Shown piece by piece: positions 1 through 6,653 of a stretch of 7,270 nt of DNA. Where the stretch lies: contig CAMOXB010000001.1 of the NCBI GenBank assembly GCA_946628805.1, positions 1 to 7,270 on the forward strand, read 5' to 3'. This DNA comes from an uncultured Pseudomonadota bacterium. GTDB lineage: Bacteria; Pseudomonadota; Alphaproteobacteria; Rs-D84. The first letter of the stretch is position 1. Every line of letters starts with the position of its first letter. The notes below the pieces were generated by a model, which was given only the letters and a program-made list of their open reading frames with translations, had not been told where the DNA came from and did no database searches. The translations under genes were made by a program, and so were the position numbers.

Positions 1-1
1 T

Positions 2-298
2 AAATTAAAGGACTTTGCAGCACGCGAAGTTATTTCAACTGCTAATTTATGCAGTGTTTTTCGAAAACTGGAATCTGAAAAACTGGTTGTGCGTTCGATT
101 GATGAAAATGATCATCGTGATACCTGGTATGAAGTGACCAAGTCTGGAAAAGTTATGGCGGAAAAAATGTTGGATAAATTTATGTCTGCCCTTGAATCAC
201 TTTGCAAGGTTTTACCCGAAGAAGACAAAGATACCCTGGCACAAACCGTTAAAACAACAAACACAATATTAAAAAAGATGGAGATTTTAAATGCGTAA
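2..298 (+). CDS. MarR-family transcriptional regulator, 3' part (5' end outside window)
   Basis: The frame is open from base 2 to the TAA at 296-298, giving 98 visible residues; the true start lies before the window, so the in-frame GTG at 89 is not the start. The visible part reads as the second half of a MarR winged helix. A recognition-helix segment (ANLCSVFRKLESEKLVVR) is followed by the wing, with the family pattern D-x-x-D-x-R (DENDHRD), then a beta-strand and T-K-S-G-K as in the MarR L-T-x-x-G signature. A C-terminal helix for dimerisation ends the protein. MarR proteins bind palindromic operators as dimers and often repress an adjacent efflux operon, releasing DNA when they bind a small ligand. 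Its end overlaps the TolC-family gene by 8 nt, so it is very probably the operon's own regulator. The operator and ligand cannot be seen here. Confidence 0.82.
   Translation, partial: KLKDFAAREVISTANLCSVFRKLESEKLVVRSIDENDHRDTWYEVTKSGKVMAEKMLDKFMSALESLCKVLPEEDKDTLAQTVKTTNTILKKMEILNA
280..283 (+). promoter_or_regulatory. Ribosome binding site of the TolC-family gene, inside the regulator gene
   Basis: GGAG lies 7 nt before the ATG at 291 and inside the last codons of the MarR-type gene. With the 8-nt overlap of the two reading frames, this suggests translational coupling between regulator and exporter genes. No promoter is visible between them. Confidence 0.6.
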
Positions 299-1610
299 AT
301 TATTTTTTGTAATTATATCTGGATTAATGTTTTTACCAAATGCAAATGCATTGGATTTGTCGCTGGGTTCGGCAGTTGAAAAAGTTGTTGCAGAATCAAA
401 TGATGTCAAAAAATCCGAAGCAAATATTCAAAAAGCACGTGCGCAGTTAAAATCTGTTAATGCAAATCGTTGGATGTCAATTGATGGAAATATGTCGTAT
501 ATGAATTTTATCGATCCAAAACACCCAACAAGTGGTCATGGTATGCCAATACCATCGGAAATCAGTGCGCTTTTGGAACATCGTCTGCCGGCACCATTAC
601 CGGTTAGTGATTTACCAGATAATATGTTTACTGCCGGAATCCAGGTAACACAACCAATTTACACCTTTGGAAAAATAGGTAATGCCGTTGATGCGGTTCA
701 TGATGCAATTGATATGTCGAAATCTGCAAAAGATTTAACTTTGCGTGAAGTAAAATATGCAGCGGCCAATTTATATTGGACGGCAAAAATGACCGATGAA
801 ATTGTTGCAGCCAGTGAACGCGATTTGAATAATGCGCGTGCCGCGAAAAAGAAATTAACAGCCGCAGGTCGTGCAAATCGCAGCAATTTGATTAAAATCG
901 AATCTGATATTGCAACAAAAGAAATTAATTTATCTGATGCACAATTTAACCGTGATACAGCCTATAATATGTTAAAAATTATGGCGGGTATTGATGAAAC
1001 CGAAGATGTTGTTTTAACCGATAATTTCCCAGATGAATTTGATCCGATGGATGTCAAAGAATTAACATCTAATCCGCAATGGGATATATATCAAAAGCAA
1101 ATAAAAATGTATGAATCAAATTCGTCATCAAAACGTGCAGGCGCATATCCAACACTGGCAGCCGTTGGTTCGTATTCATATTATGCATTTGGAACGCATA
1201 TGGATAATATGTTTGAACACGAAGGCAGTCAATCTGCATCTGTCGGTTTGGCGTTAAAGGTTCCATTGTTTAATGGTGGATTGCATTCTGCAAATGCAAC
1301 AATCGAAGCAATGAACGCAGAAATCGCACACCAAGAATTGGATAAATCAAAGAAATTATTACGCGAAGAATATAATACAGCAGTCAAGAAATATAAACAT
1401 TATTGTGATAATCTGGGCAAATTAAATGAAGCCTATAATTTGGCGAAAAAAGCCTATGATGTGTCGGCAAATCGTTTCGCTGCAGGTCAAACATCGGCGA
1501 TTGAATTGTCAGATGTATCAAGTGCGCTTTATCAAATGGATATGGCGTTGTTAAATGCAAAATACAATATTTTGATGGCAAAAGAATCTGTGAAAAAATT
1601 GGGTGAATAA
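291..1610 (+). CDS. TolC-family outer-membrane efflux protein
   Basis: A 439-residue outer-membrane channel protein, close to the usual family length. Residues 1-20 form a Sec signal peptide (two basic residues, hydrophobic core, predicted cleavage after A-N-A at 20). The OEP fold shows as two internal repeats. Each has long amphipathic helices and an OM beta-segment ending in a conserved turn: QPIYTFGKIGNAV at about 121-133 and VPLFNGGLHSANA at about 324-336. The C-terminal signature ANRFAAGQTSAIELSDV (393-409) matches the OEP pattern R-x-x-A-G-x-x-S-x-x-E-L. In this family a trimer forms an outer-membrane barrel plus a periplasmic alpha-tunnel that docks onto an inner-membrane pump. An unusually Pro/His-rich stretch (about 76-112) lies between the first pair of predicted beta strands and may be an enlarged surface loop. 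The gene sits between the regulator and the adaptor/RND genes, so it is the dedicated exit duct of this system. Confidence 0.93.
   Translation: MRKLFFVIISGLMFLPNANALDLSLGSAVEKVVAESNDVKKSEANIQKARAQLKSVNANRWMSIDGNMSYMNFIDPKHPTSGHGMPIPSEISALLEHRLPAPLPVSDLPDNMFTAGIQVTQPIYTFGKIGNAVDAVHDAIDMSKSAKDLTLREVKYAAANLYWTAKMTDEIVAASERDLNNARAAKKKLTAAGRANRSNLIKIESDIATKEINLSDAQFNRDTAYNMLKIMAGIDETEDVVLTDNFPDEFDPMDVKELTSNPQWDIYQKQIKMYESNSSSKRAGAYPTLAAVGSYSYYAFGTHMDNMFEHEGSQSASVGLALKVPLFNGGLHSANATIEAMNAEIAHQELDKSKKLLREEYNTAVKKYKHYCDNLGKLNEAYNLAKKAYDVSANRFAAGQTSAIELSDVSSALYQMDMALLNAKYNILMAKESVKKLGE
1601..1606 (+). promoter_or_regulatory. Ribosome binding site deciding the adaptor start
   Basis: GGGTGA ends 5 nt before the ATG at 1612 and lies in the last codons of the TolC-family gene. 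It favours the ATG at 1612 over the in-frame GTG at 1603, which falls inside this site and would have no comparable Shine-Dalgarno sequence at proper distance. Confidence 0.5.
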
Positions 1611-1611
1611 T

Positions 1612-2238
1612 ATGGAAAAAATTACCAAGACCGAAAGAATTGAACGTATTGTAAAGAAATTAAAAACGCGTAAATCAAAAAACGTGATTTACACGATTAT
1701 TGTTGCACTTGTTGTGTTTGCATTTTCATATCGTTTTTATATGGTAAGCGCAGAAAACAATTTTGATGTTTTTAATATTATTCGCAACAATGAAAAAAAT
1801 GGTGTTCCGGTATATGTCTTGGAAATGAAAAAGACAGACGGTGTTTTATATGAACCAATAACAATTAAAAATAACCGTGGATTTATTTCGGGGGCGCGTT
1901 TGAATCTGTTTAGGTCCGGACAAAAAATTGGTAATTGTAAAATTGTCAGTGTTTCACGCAACATTGATTTAGATACCGGTATGCACGTTGTGAAAACATC
2001 AGGCTGTGCAAATGGTTTGCAATATGCAGAAAACCAAAAGAACGGATTTTATGTACCAGTATCGGCATTGCATGGAAATGCGGTATATGTTGTTGAAAAT
2101 GATATTGCAACGTTGCGTGAAATTGTTATTGAAAATCGTGATATTGAAAATGTCTTGGTTAAATCAGGAATAAATGATGGCGACATTGTCATATTATCTA
2201 ATATTCATGATGGCGAAAAAGTGAAAATTGAAAAATAA
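1612..2238 (+). CDS. Short membrane-anchored RND periplasmic adaptor (membrane fusion protein), apparently without hairpin
   Basis: A 208-residue protein with a basic N-terminus, one transmembrane anchor (about 25-41) and a periplasmic remainder; no lipobox is seen. The C-terminal half resembles RND membrane fusion proteins. A beta-barrel-like part (about 92-131) contains the I-D-x-D-T-G turn at 118-123. The membrane-proximal domain has V-P-V-S-A-L (148-153), V-Y-V-V (158-161), S-G-I-N-D-G-D-I-V-I (185-194) and a terminal D-G-E-K-V. Typical adaptors run to roughly 350-400 residues, with a split lipoyl domain flanking a coiled-coil hairpin that reaches the TolC tip. Here only about 50 residues separate the anchor from the barrel-like part, and no heptad-rich coiled coil is visible. 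Two cysteines (109 and 132) could form a disulfide. Position directly between the channel and RND genes supports the adaptor role. The family call is good; how it couples to the channel is unknown. Confidence 0.75.
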   Translation: MEKITKTERIERIVKKLKTRKSKNVIYTIIVALVVFAFSYRFYMVSAENNFDVFNIIRNNEKNGVPVYVLEMKKTDGVLYEPITIKNNRGFISGARLNLFRSGQKIGNCKIVSVSRNIDLDTGMHVVKTSGCANGLQYAENQKNGFYVPVSALHGNAVYVVENDIATLREIVIENRDIENVLVKSGINDGDIVILSNIHDGEKVKIEK

Positions 2239-2242
2239 ATTT

Positions 2243-2248
2243 GGGGGA
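2243..2248 (+). promoter_or_regulatory. Ribosome binding site deciding the RND permease start
   Basis: GGGGGA ends 7 nt before the ATG at 2256, one of the clearest Shine-Dalgarno sequences in the window. It excludes the in-frame TTG at 2241, which lies upstream of this site. The protein then starts M-L-K-F-F-I-R-K-P-V, the normal RND N-terminus just ahead of TM1. Confidence 0.65.
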
Positions 2249-2255
2249 ATCACAG

Positions 2256-5200
2256 ATGTTAAAGTTCTTTATTCGTAAACCTGTAACAACAATTATGTTC
2301 GTTTTGTTCTTTGTAATATTGGGATTGGTATCTTTCCCAAAGATGAATGTTGAACGAACACCATCTGTTGACTTTCCATATGTGACGGTTACATTTGTAT
2401 ATCCAGGCGCAACACCTGAAGAAATTGAAACCCAAGTTGTAAAGAAAGCAGAAAATGCGGTTTCAGAAGTTGCAGGTCTTAAAAAAATCACATCCCAGGT
2501 TTATGAAAATTCTGCATTTGTAATTTCAGAATTCAATCTGGGGGTAAATGTTGATGATAAGGCAAATGAAGTAAAAGCAAAAATAGATGGATTGGCTAAT
2601 GATTTTCCTGATGATTTGAAACAACCTGTTGTTGAAAAATTAAATCCATTGGAAACATCTGTTTTAGATATTGTTATTCGCAACGGTAATCCACGTGATG
2701 TTGAAAAATATGTTTCAGATACATTGTCTAATAAAATTACATCGGTCAAAGGTGTTGCATCTGTAAATACTTTTGGTGGTCTGCAACGCGCAGTTCGTAT
2801 TGCGATGGATCCTGATTTAATGGCAGCGCGTGGTGTTACGATAAATGATATTGTTACCGCAATTGCAACGCGTAATTTAAATGTGCCTGGTGGAAAAATT
2901 GAAACCGCGATTAATTCAGAAAATGTTCGCTTTATCGGTGAATTCAAAGATGTTAATGATATTGCAAATTTGGAAATTACCACTGTCGAAGGTGAAACAT
3001 TTAAACTGTCTGATGTTGCAAATGTCACAGATGGTGCGCGCGATATTGAAAAAGGCGCAATTTATAATGGTGAAAATGTTGTTATTTTGTCTGTTGTAAA
3101 AGCCAGCGACGGTAATGCGATTAAGATATCCCAGGCATTACGTAAAAATATGCCAGAATATGAAAAAGATTTACAAACACGTTTCCCAGATGCAACGATG
3201 GAAATTGTGTCAGATTCTTCAACACATATTGCCGACGATACAAACGATACAATTAACGGTATTATCTTGGGTGTTATATTTACAATTATTGTGTTGTTAG
3301 CATTTACACGTAATTGGCGTTCAACAGTTATCGCGGGCGTCGTGATTCCTGCATCACTGTTGTCCGGATTCTTTTTAATGGATAATTCAGGGTTTACAAT
3401 TAATGCGATGACATTATTGGCATATGCAACCGCACTGGGAACATTGGTGTCAAATGCGATTATTTTAATTGAAGCGGCATTAACCGAATTGCGTAATGGT
3501 AAAACCCCAGAACAAGCCGCAGAAGAAGGAACGCGTAAAGTAGCCGTCCCAGTATTGGCTGGTGTTGGAACAAACGTTGTTGTGTTCTTGCCTTTGGCAT
3601 TTATGGGTGGAATTGTTGGACAATTTATGTTGCAATTTGGTATGACTGTTGTTTATTTAACATTGTTGTCATTGCTGTTTTCTTTTACTTTGACCCCAAT
3701 GATGATTGCAAAGTTATTACGTTTGCCACGCAAAGTTCAAACAAAACGTGATATCAAAGAAATCAAAGAACATAATAACAATTCGCGTCTGCGTACATGG
3801 TTTGAATATCAAATGCGTCATCCATTGATTGTTATTTTGGGTGCTTTTGCGGTATTGATTTTGTCATCGCGTTTAATGGGGTATGTCGGAAATGAATTTT
3901 CGCCATCAACCGATGCAAATGAAATAACAATTACTGCGCGTGCGCCAATGGGATCGGTATATGCAAAATCTGAATCAATTGCGCGTGAAATTGAAAATCG
4001 TGTAAAACAGTTTAAAGAGGTCGAATCAACAACAATTAAAATTGGTGATCGTGGTGTGCAAAATATTAATATCAAGGTCGCATTGGTTGATGTTGAAAAA
4101 CGCGATATCAGCGATAAAAAATTGGCGCAAAAAATGTTGCCGTTATTATCAGATATTGTTGATGCAGAAATTCAAGTTCGTGCGGGTGAAAATATGTCTG
4201 GATCTGGAATTAATTCAGACTTGCAATTAAATATCTATGGCGAAGATGATGCCAAGCGTAATGCCTATGCGAATCAAATATTGAAAATTGTTAACAATAT
4301 CGATTCTGTGCAAAGTGCGGTTTTAGCGCAACAAATCCCAAATAATGAAATTCGTTTTATTCCAGACAGTGAAAATATGAATTTCTGGGGTGTGAAAAAC
4401 GCCACGGCTGGTGCAACATTGCGTACGGCATTGTTCGGTAATGATAATTATAAATACAAAGAAAAGGGCGATGAATATCCGATGATTTTGGAATTTGAAA
4501 AACAATTCAAAAAACAATCGATGTTTGACAGTGTCTTTGTTAATTCACACAAAGGTATGGTCGCGCTTTCACAACTGGGGACAATTGAAAATGTTCCGGC
4601 AACATCCAATATTTATCGTATTGATAAAAATCGTGTAACCGAAATTGATATCAATATTGGTAAATCAACAATTGGACCGGTTCAGGCTGAAATTCAAAAA
4701 CAATTAGATTTGATAGATTGGGAACGTGGATACAGCGCATCTTTTGCAGGTATGTCAGAAATCCAATCAGAATCAACGGCTGAAATTGCCCAGGCTTTCT
4801 TCTTGGCAACGATTTTGACATTTATGTTGTTGGCGGCGATTATGAATTCATTTGTTCATCCGTTTACAATTGCTACATCGATTATAACCAGTTTCGCCGG
4901 CGTGTTTGTATTCTTGTTCTTGTCCGGAGCATCGATGAACGTTGGCGCGATGTTGGCATTTATTATGTTGGTTGGTTTGGTGGTTAATAATAATATTTTG
5001 GTGCTGGAACCAACCGTGCAACGTGTCCAAAACGGTGAAGATGCCAAGATTGCATTGTGGGACGAATTAATGGATAAAAAACGTATGATTTGGATGACAA
5101 CAATCGCGGTTGTTGCCGGTATGGTGCCACAACTTTGGGCAAACGACGGATTAAAGGTCGCGATGGGTGCGGTTATGATTGGTGGTATGATTGCATCGTT

Positions 5201-5273
5201 GGTCTGGACATTTACATTGACACCGGCATTGTTTATCGCAATGGAAAAATTACGTCGCAAGGTGGCAAAATAG
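2256..5273 (+). CDS. RND-superfamily (AcrB/HAE-1-like) inner-membrane transporter lacking canonical proton-relay residues
   Basis: A full-length 1005-residue RND permease with no internal stop or frameshift. TM1 lies at about 10-27, followed by porter motifs FVYPGATPEEIE (47-58) and a docking-domain segment (MDPDLMAARGVTINDIV, 184-200). TM2-TM6 span about 333-490, the second periplasmic half about 545-845, and TM8-TM12 about 846-997. This family exports small molecules from the inner membrane or periplasm through adaptor and TolC, driven by protons. By motif alignment, AcrB Asp407-Asp408 (TM4) correspond to Ser399-Asn400 within G-T-L-V-S-N-A-I-I. AcrB Lys940 (TM10) corresponds to Asn911 within G-L-V-V-N-N-N-I-L. 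The TM11 Thr978 equivalent is kept (Thr948, M-T-T), and Glu406 and Glu918 remain in TM4 and TM10. The rest of the fold is well preserved, so this is not a decaying gene. Substrate is unknown, and the energy coupling may be altered or lost. Confidence 0.93.
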   Translation: MLKFFIRKPVTTIMFVLFFVILGLVSFPKMNVERTPSVDFPYVTVTFVYPGATPEEIETQVVKKAENAVSEVAGLKKITSQVYENSAFVISEFNLGVNVDDKANEVKAKIDGLANDFPDDLKQPVVEKLNPLETSVLDIVIRNGNPRDVEKYVSDTLSNKITSVKGVASVNTFGGLQRAVRIAMDPDLMAARGVTINDIVTAIATRNLNVPGGKIETAINSENVRFIGEFKDVNDIANLEITTVEGETFKLSDVANVTDGARDIEKGAIYNGENVVILSVVKASDGNAIKISQALRKNMPEYEKDLQTRFPDATMEIVSDSSTHIADDTNDTINGIILGVIFTIIVLLAFTRNWRSTVIAGVVIPASLLSGFFLMDNSGFTINAMTLLAYATALGTLVSNAIILIEAALTELRNGKTPEQAAEEGTRKVAVPVLAGVGTNVVVFLPLAFMGGIVGQFMLQFGMTVVYLTLLSLLFSFTLTPMMIAKLLRLPRKVQTKRDIKEIKEHNNNSRLRTWFEYQMRHPLIVILGAFAVLILSSRLMGYVGNEFSPSTDANEITITARAPMGSVYAKSESIAREIENRVKQFKEVESTTIKIGDRGVQNINIKVALVDVEKRDISDKKLAQKMLPLLSDIVDAEIQVRAGENMSGSGINSDLQLNIYGEDDAKRNAYANQILKIVNNIDSVQSAVLAQQIPNNEIRFIPDSENMNFWGVKNATAGATLRTALFGNDNYKYKEKGDEYPMILEFEKQFKKQSMFDSVFVNSHKGMVALSQLGTIENVPATSNIYRIDKNRVTEIDINIGKSTIGPVQAEIQKQLDLIDWERGYSASFAGMSEIQSESTAEIAQAFFLATILTFMLLAAIMNSFVHPFTIATSIITSFAGVFVFLFLSGASMNVGAMLAFIMLVGLVVNNNILVLEPTVQRVQNGEDAKIALWDELMDKKRMIWMTTIAVVAGMVPQLWANDGLKVAMGAVMIGGMIASLVWTFTLTPALFIAMEKLRRKVAK

Positions 5274-5281
5274 GCAAATAC

Positions 5282-5309
5282 TTGATATTTTGTATTTTTG
5301 TCCTATATT
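5282..5309 (+). promoter_or_regulatory. Candidate sigma-70-like promoter for the lipoprotein-HAD pair
   Basis: TTGATA (5282-5287) and TATATT (5304-5309) are separated by 16 bp, in the 66-nt gap after the RND stop codon. The -35 box matches TTGACA at four to five positions, and the spacing to the ATG at 5340 leaves a short leader. The region is very AT-rich, so chance matches are likely. No convincing terminator precedes it, so read-through from the transport operon is also possible. Confidence 0.4.
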
Positions 5310-5339
5310 TATACGTGTAAGATTTATTAAAGGAAATAT

Positions 5340-5990
5340 ATGAAAAAAGAAAATATTATTTCAGATATTAAAACCGCCGGTGTTGTTGCCACAGCGTCGT
5401 TGACTTTGGCATCATGTAATCCAAAGCCATTGTCAGAATCGCAATTGCAAATGGTTCAACACAAAACAGACAGTGCTGCAAATACAAATAATGAATATCG
5501 AATTGCAAGAACATTGACTTTTTTAGTCGATGATAGAATCGAACAATATCGTAATGCCAACATGAATATGGTTAAAAAATATTCAATGTCTTATATTAAG
5601 CGTGATATCAAAGATGCCACGTTGCGCAAATATATGATTGATGCGATGTTAAACGAAAAATCTTATGATATTGAAATGGCGGATAATATTGAATATAGCG
5701 ACAGTGCTGATACAGAAAATGTATCACAAACAATGCAATATATTCGAAATAATCAAAGATGGTTTAACGATTTAATGTTGTATTTAAACGGTAAATATAC
5801 TGACCGTCAATTATTGAACAGTGAATTTTTCAAAATTATCAAAGATTATGAATTGAAACGTCGTTTCGAATATAATACAGTCCGAATTGAAGAACTTACA
5901 AAAAACACAACTTTTTTATCACAAAGACAAGATTCTATTCGTGGTAAAATATATGATAAATATGTTCGTGAAGCACAAAGAAAAAGATAA
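5340..5990 (+). CDS. Predicted lipoprotein of unknown function
   Basis: A 216-residue protein starting at ATG 5340, with AAGGA (5330-5334) 5 nt upstream. A basic N-terminus and hydrophobic stretch end in the lipobox L-A-S-C, with the lipidated cysteine at residue 26. Asn at +2 argues against the Asp inner-membrane retention signal known from E. coli, so an outer-membrane location is plausible. The mature part is hydrophilic, mostly helical in character and rich in Asn, Asp, Tyr, Lys and Arg. Its C-terminus is strongly basic (REAQRKR). I recognise no domain or catalytic motif, and no cysteine other than Cys26. It is followed after 5 nt by the HAD phosphatase gene, so the two are probably co-transcribed; a functional link is not shown. 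The lipoprotein call is firm and the role is open. Confidence 0.8.
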   Translation: MKKENIISDIKTAGVVATASLTLASCNPKPLSESQLQMVQHKTDSAANTNNEYRIARTLTFLVDDRIEQYRNANMNMVKKYSMSYIKRDIKDATLRKYMIDAMLNEKSYDIEMADNIEYSDSADTENVSQTMQYIRNNQRWFNDLMLYLNGKYTDRQLLNSEFFKIIKDYELKRRFEYNTVRIEELTKNTTFLSQRQDSIRGKIYDKYVREAQRKR

Positions 5991-5995
5991 AAATT

Positions 5996-6592
5996 ATGTT
6001 ACAAAAAGTAAATGTTGTTGTGTTCGATTTTGACGGCACAATTTCTGCATCTGATGCAAACCTTGAATTTTTTAAATATTGTTTTAAACACTCAATCCGA
6101 CCATGGTTGTTTTTTCCGTATGTGATTGCTGGTGCGATTGGTGCGTGTTTGAATCCGTGTGGTGTTTGGTGGCGCCAGACAATTCGTTGCTTTATAACAC
6201 CAAAAATGGTAAAGGATTTTTCAGCCGATGTTGTAAAATTACATAAACAAAATCGTTTTGGATGGGCAAAAGAATTGGTCGCAAAAGAATCTTCCAAGGG
6301 TAATAAAGTCCTTTTGATTTCTGCCAGTCCGGATTATTTAATCCCTGGTTTGGTTGCCGATATGAAATTTGACGCGGTTTTTTGTTCAAAAATGAATCGT
6401 GAAAAACCATATAAATACGAATTTTTATGCTGGGGTAAAAACAAAGTTATCGCATTAGATAATTGGGCATTGGAACACAAATATATTCCAAATGTCGTTC
6501 GTGCATATTCCGACAGTAAAAACGATTTGCCGTTAATGGAAATTGCACACGAACAGGTCTGGATTGACCCAAAAACAGGTTTAAGAAAATAA
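5996..6592 (+). CDS. HAD-superfamily phosphatase, HAD-IB (phosphoserine phosphatase-like) type
   Basis: A 198-residue protein with the three clearest HAD motifs. Motif I is D-F-D-G-T at 11-15, with Asp11 the expected nucleophile and Asp13 the acid/base. Motif II is L-I-S-A-S at 107-111, with Ser109. Motif IV is S-D-S-K-N-D-L-P-L-M at 172-181, where Asp173 and Asp177 bind Mg2+. The D-S-x-N-D-x-P-x-L/M style is typical of subclass IB, which includes SerB-like phosphomonoesterases. A motif III lysine is probably among Lys140-Lys150. The C1-type cap between motifs I and II (about 20-100) holds an unusually hydrophobic stretch (PWLFFPYVIAGAIGACL, 36-52) that could touch a membrane or bind a lipid-like substrate. 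The protein is shorter than full SerB and lacks its regulatory domain, so phosphoserine is only one candidate substrate. The ribosome binding site is weak; the start is set by the 5-nt gap after the lipoprotein gene. Confidence 0.86.
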   Translation: MLQKVNVVVFDFDGTISASDANLEFFKYCFKHSIRPWLFFPYVIAGAIGACLNPCGVWWRQTIRCFITPKMVKDFSADVVKLHKQNRFGWAKELVAKESSKGNKVLLISASPDYLIPGLVADMKFDAVFCSKMNREKPYKYEFLCWGKNKVIALDNWALEHKYIPNVVRAYSDSKNDLPLMEIAHEQVWIDPKTGLRK

Positions 6593-6594
6593 CC

Positions 6595-6653
6595 AAAAAC
6601 GCCGGCATCATCCTTCGCCAAAGGCTTCGGGTGACAAGATTGCCGGTGTTTTT
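6595..6653 (+). terminator. Bidirectional intrinsic terminator between convergent genes
   Basis: AAAAACGCCGGCA (6595-6607) pairs with TGCCGGTGTTTTT (6641-6653), giving a 13-bp stem with one G-T wobble. It ends in a T-run on the + strand and, read on the - strand, in GTTTTT as well. It starts 3 nt after the HAD stop codon and its distal arm reaches into the stop codon of the - strand gene, so it can end both transcripts. The 33-nt loop contains a second, nested hairpin (6608-6634). Confidence 0.8.
6608..6634. repeat. Nested imperfect palindrome inside the terminator loop (REP-like)
   Basis: TCATCC (6608-6613) pairs with GGGTGA (6629-6634), with one wobble. Then comes a 3x3 internal loop, and GCC (6617-6619) pairs with GGC (6623-6625) around AAA. 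A GC-rich palindrome in AT-rich DNA, nested in a terminator, resembles a dispersed repetitive extragenic element. Only one copy lies in this window, so dispersal is not shown. Confidence 0.4.

Noticed and set aside
1603..1611. Alternative GTG start for the adaptor at 1603
   Set aside because: Falls within the likely Shine-Dalgarno sequence of the ATG at 1612, which has proper spacing.
2241..2255. Alternative TTG start for the RND permease at 2241
   Set aside because: The GGGGGA site lies downstream of it, 7 nt before the ATG at 2256, and RND proteins normally start with the M-x-x-F-F-I-R-x-P pattern seen from 2256.
2501..3028. Long open frame on the - strand (about 175 codons) inside the RND gene
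   Set aside because: Lies wholly antisense to a well-conserved RND permease, with no domain, no convincing ribosome site and composition expected from reverse reading of A/T-biased codons.
4856..5260. Open frame on the - strand (about 134 codons) at the 3' end of the RND gene
   Set aside because: Antisense to TM9-TM12 of the permease; its hydrophobic look mirrors the membrane segments on the + strand.
2256..5273. Heavy-metal (CusA-type) RND assignment
   Set aside because: The TM4 motif lacks the metal-type pattern with a single Asp, and the periplasmic part shows no clear methionine relay; general features fit the HAE-1/AcrB-like group better.
5276..5297. Possible terminator after the RND gene (AAATAC against GTATTT)
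   Set aside because: Only 6 AT-rich base pairs around a 10-nt loop; too weak, and it overlaps the candidate promoter.
5996..6592. Naming the HAD gene serB
   Set aside because: Motifs fit HAD-IB, but the cap is unusually hydrophobic and no serine biosynthesis gene is nearby, so the substrate is not determined.
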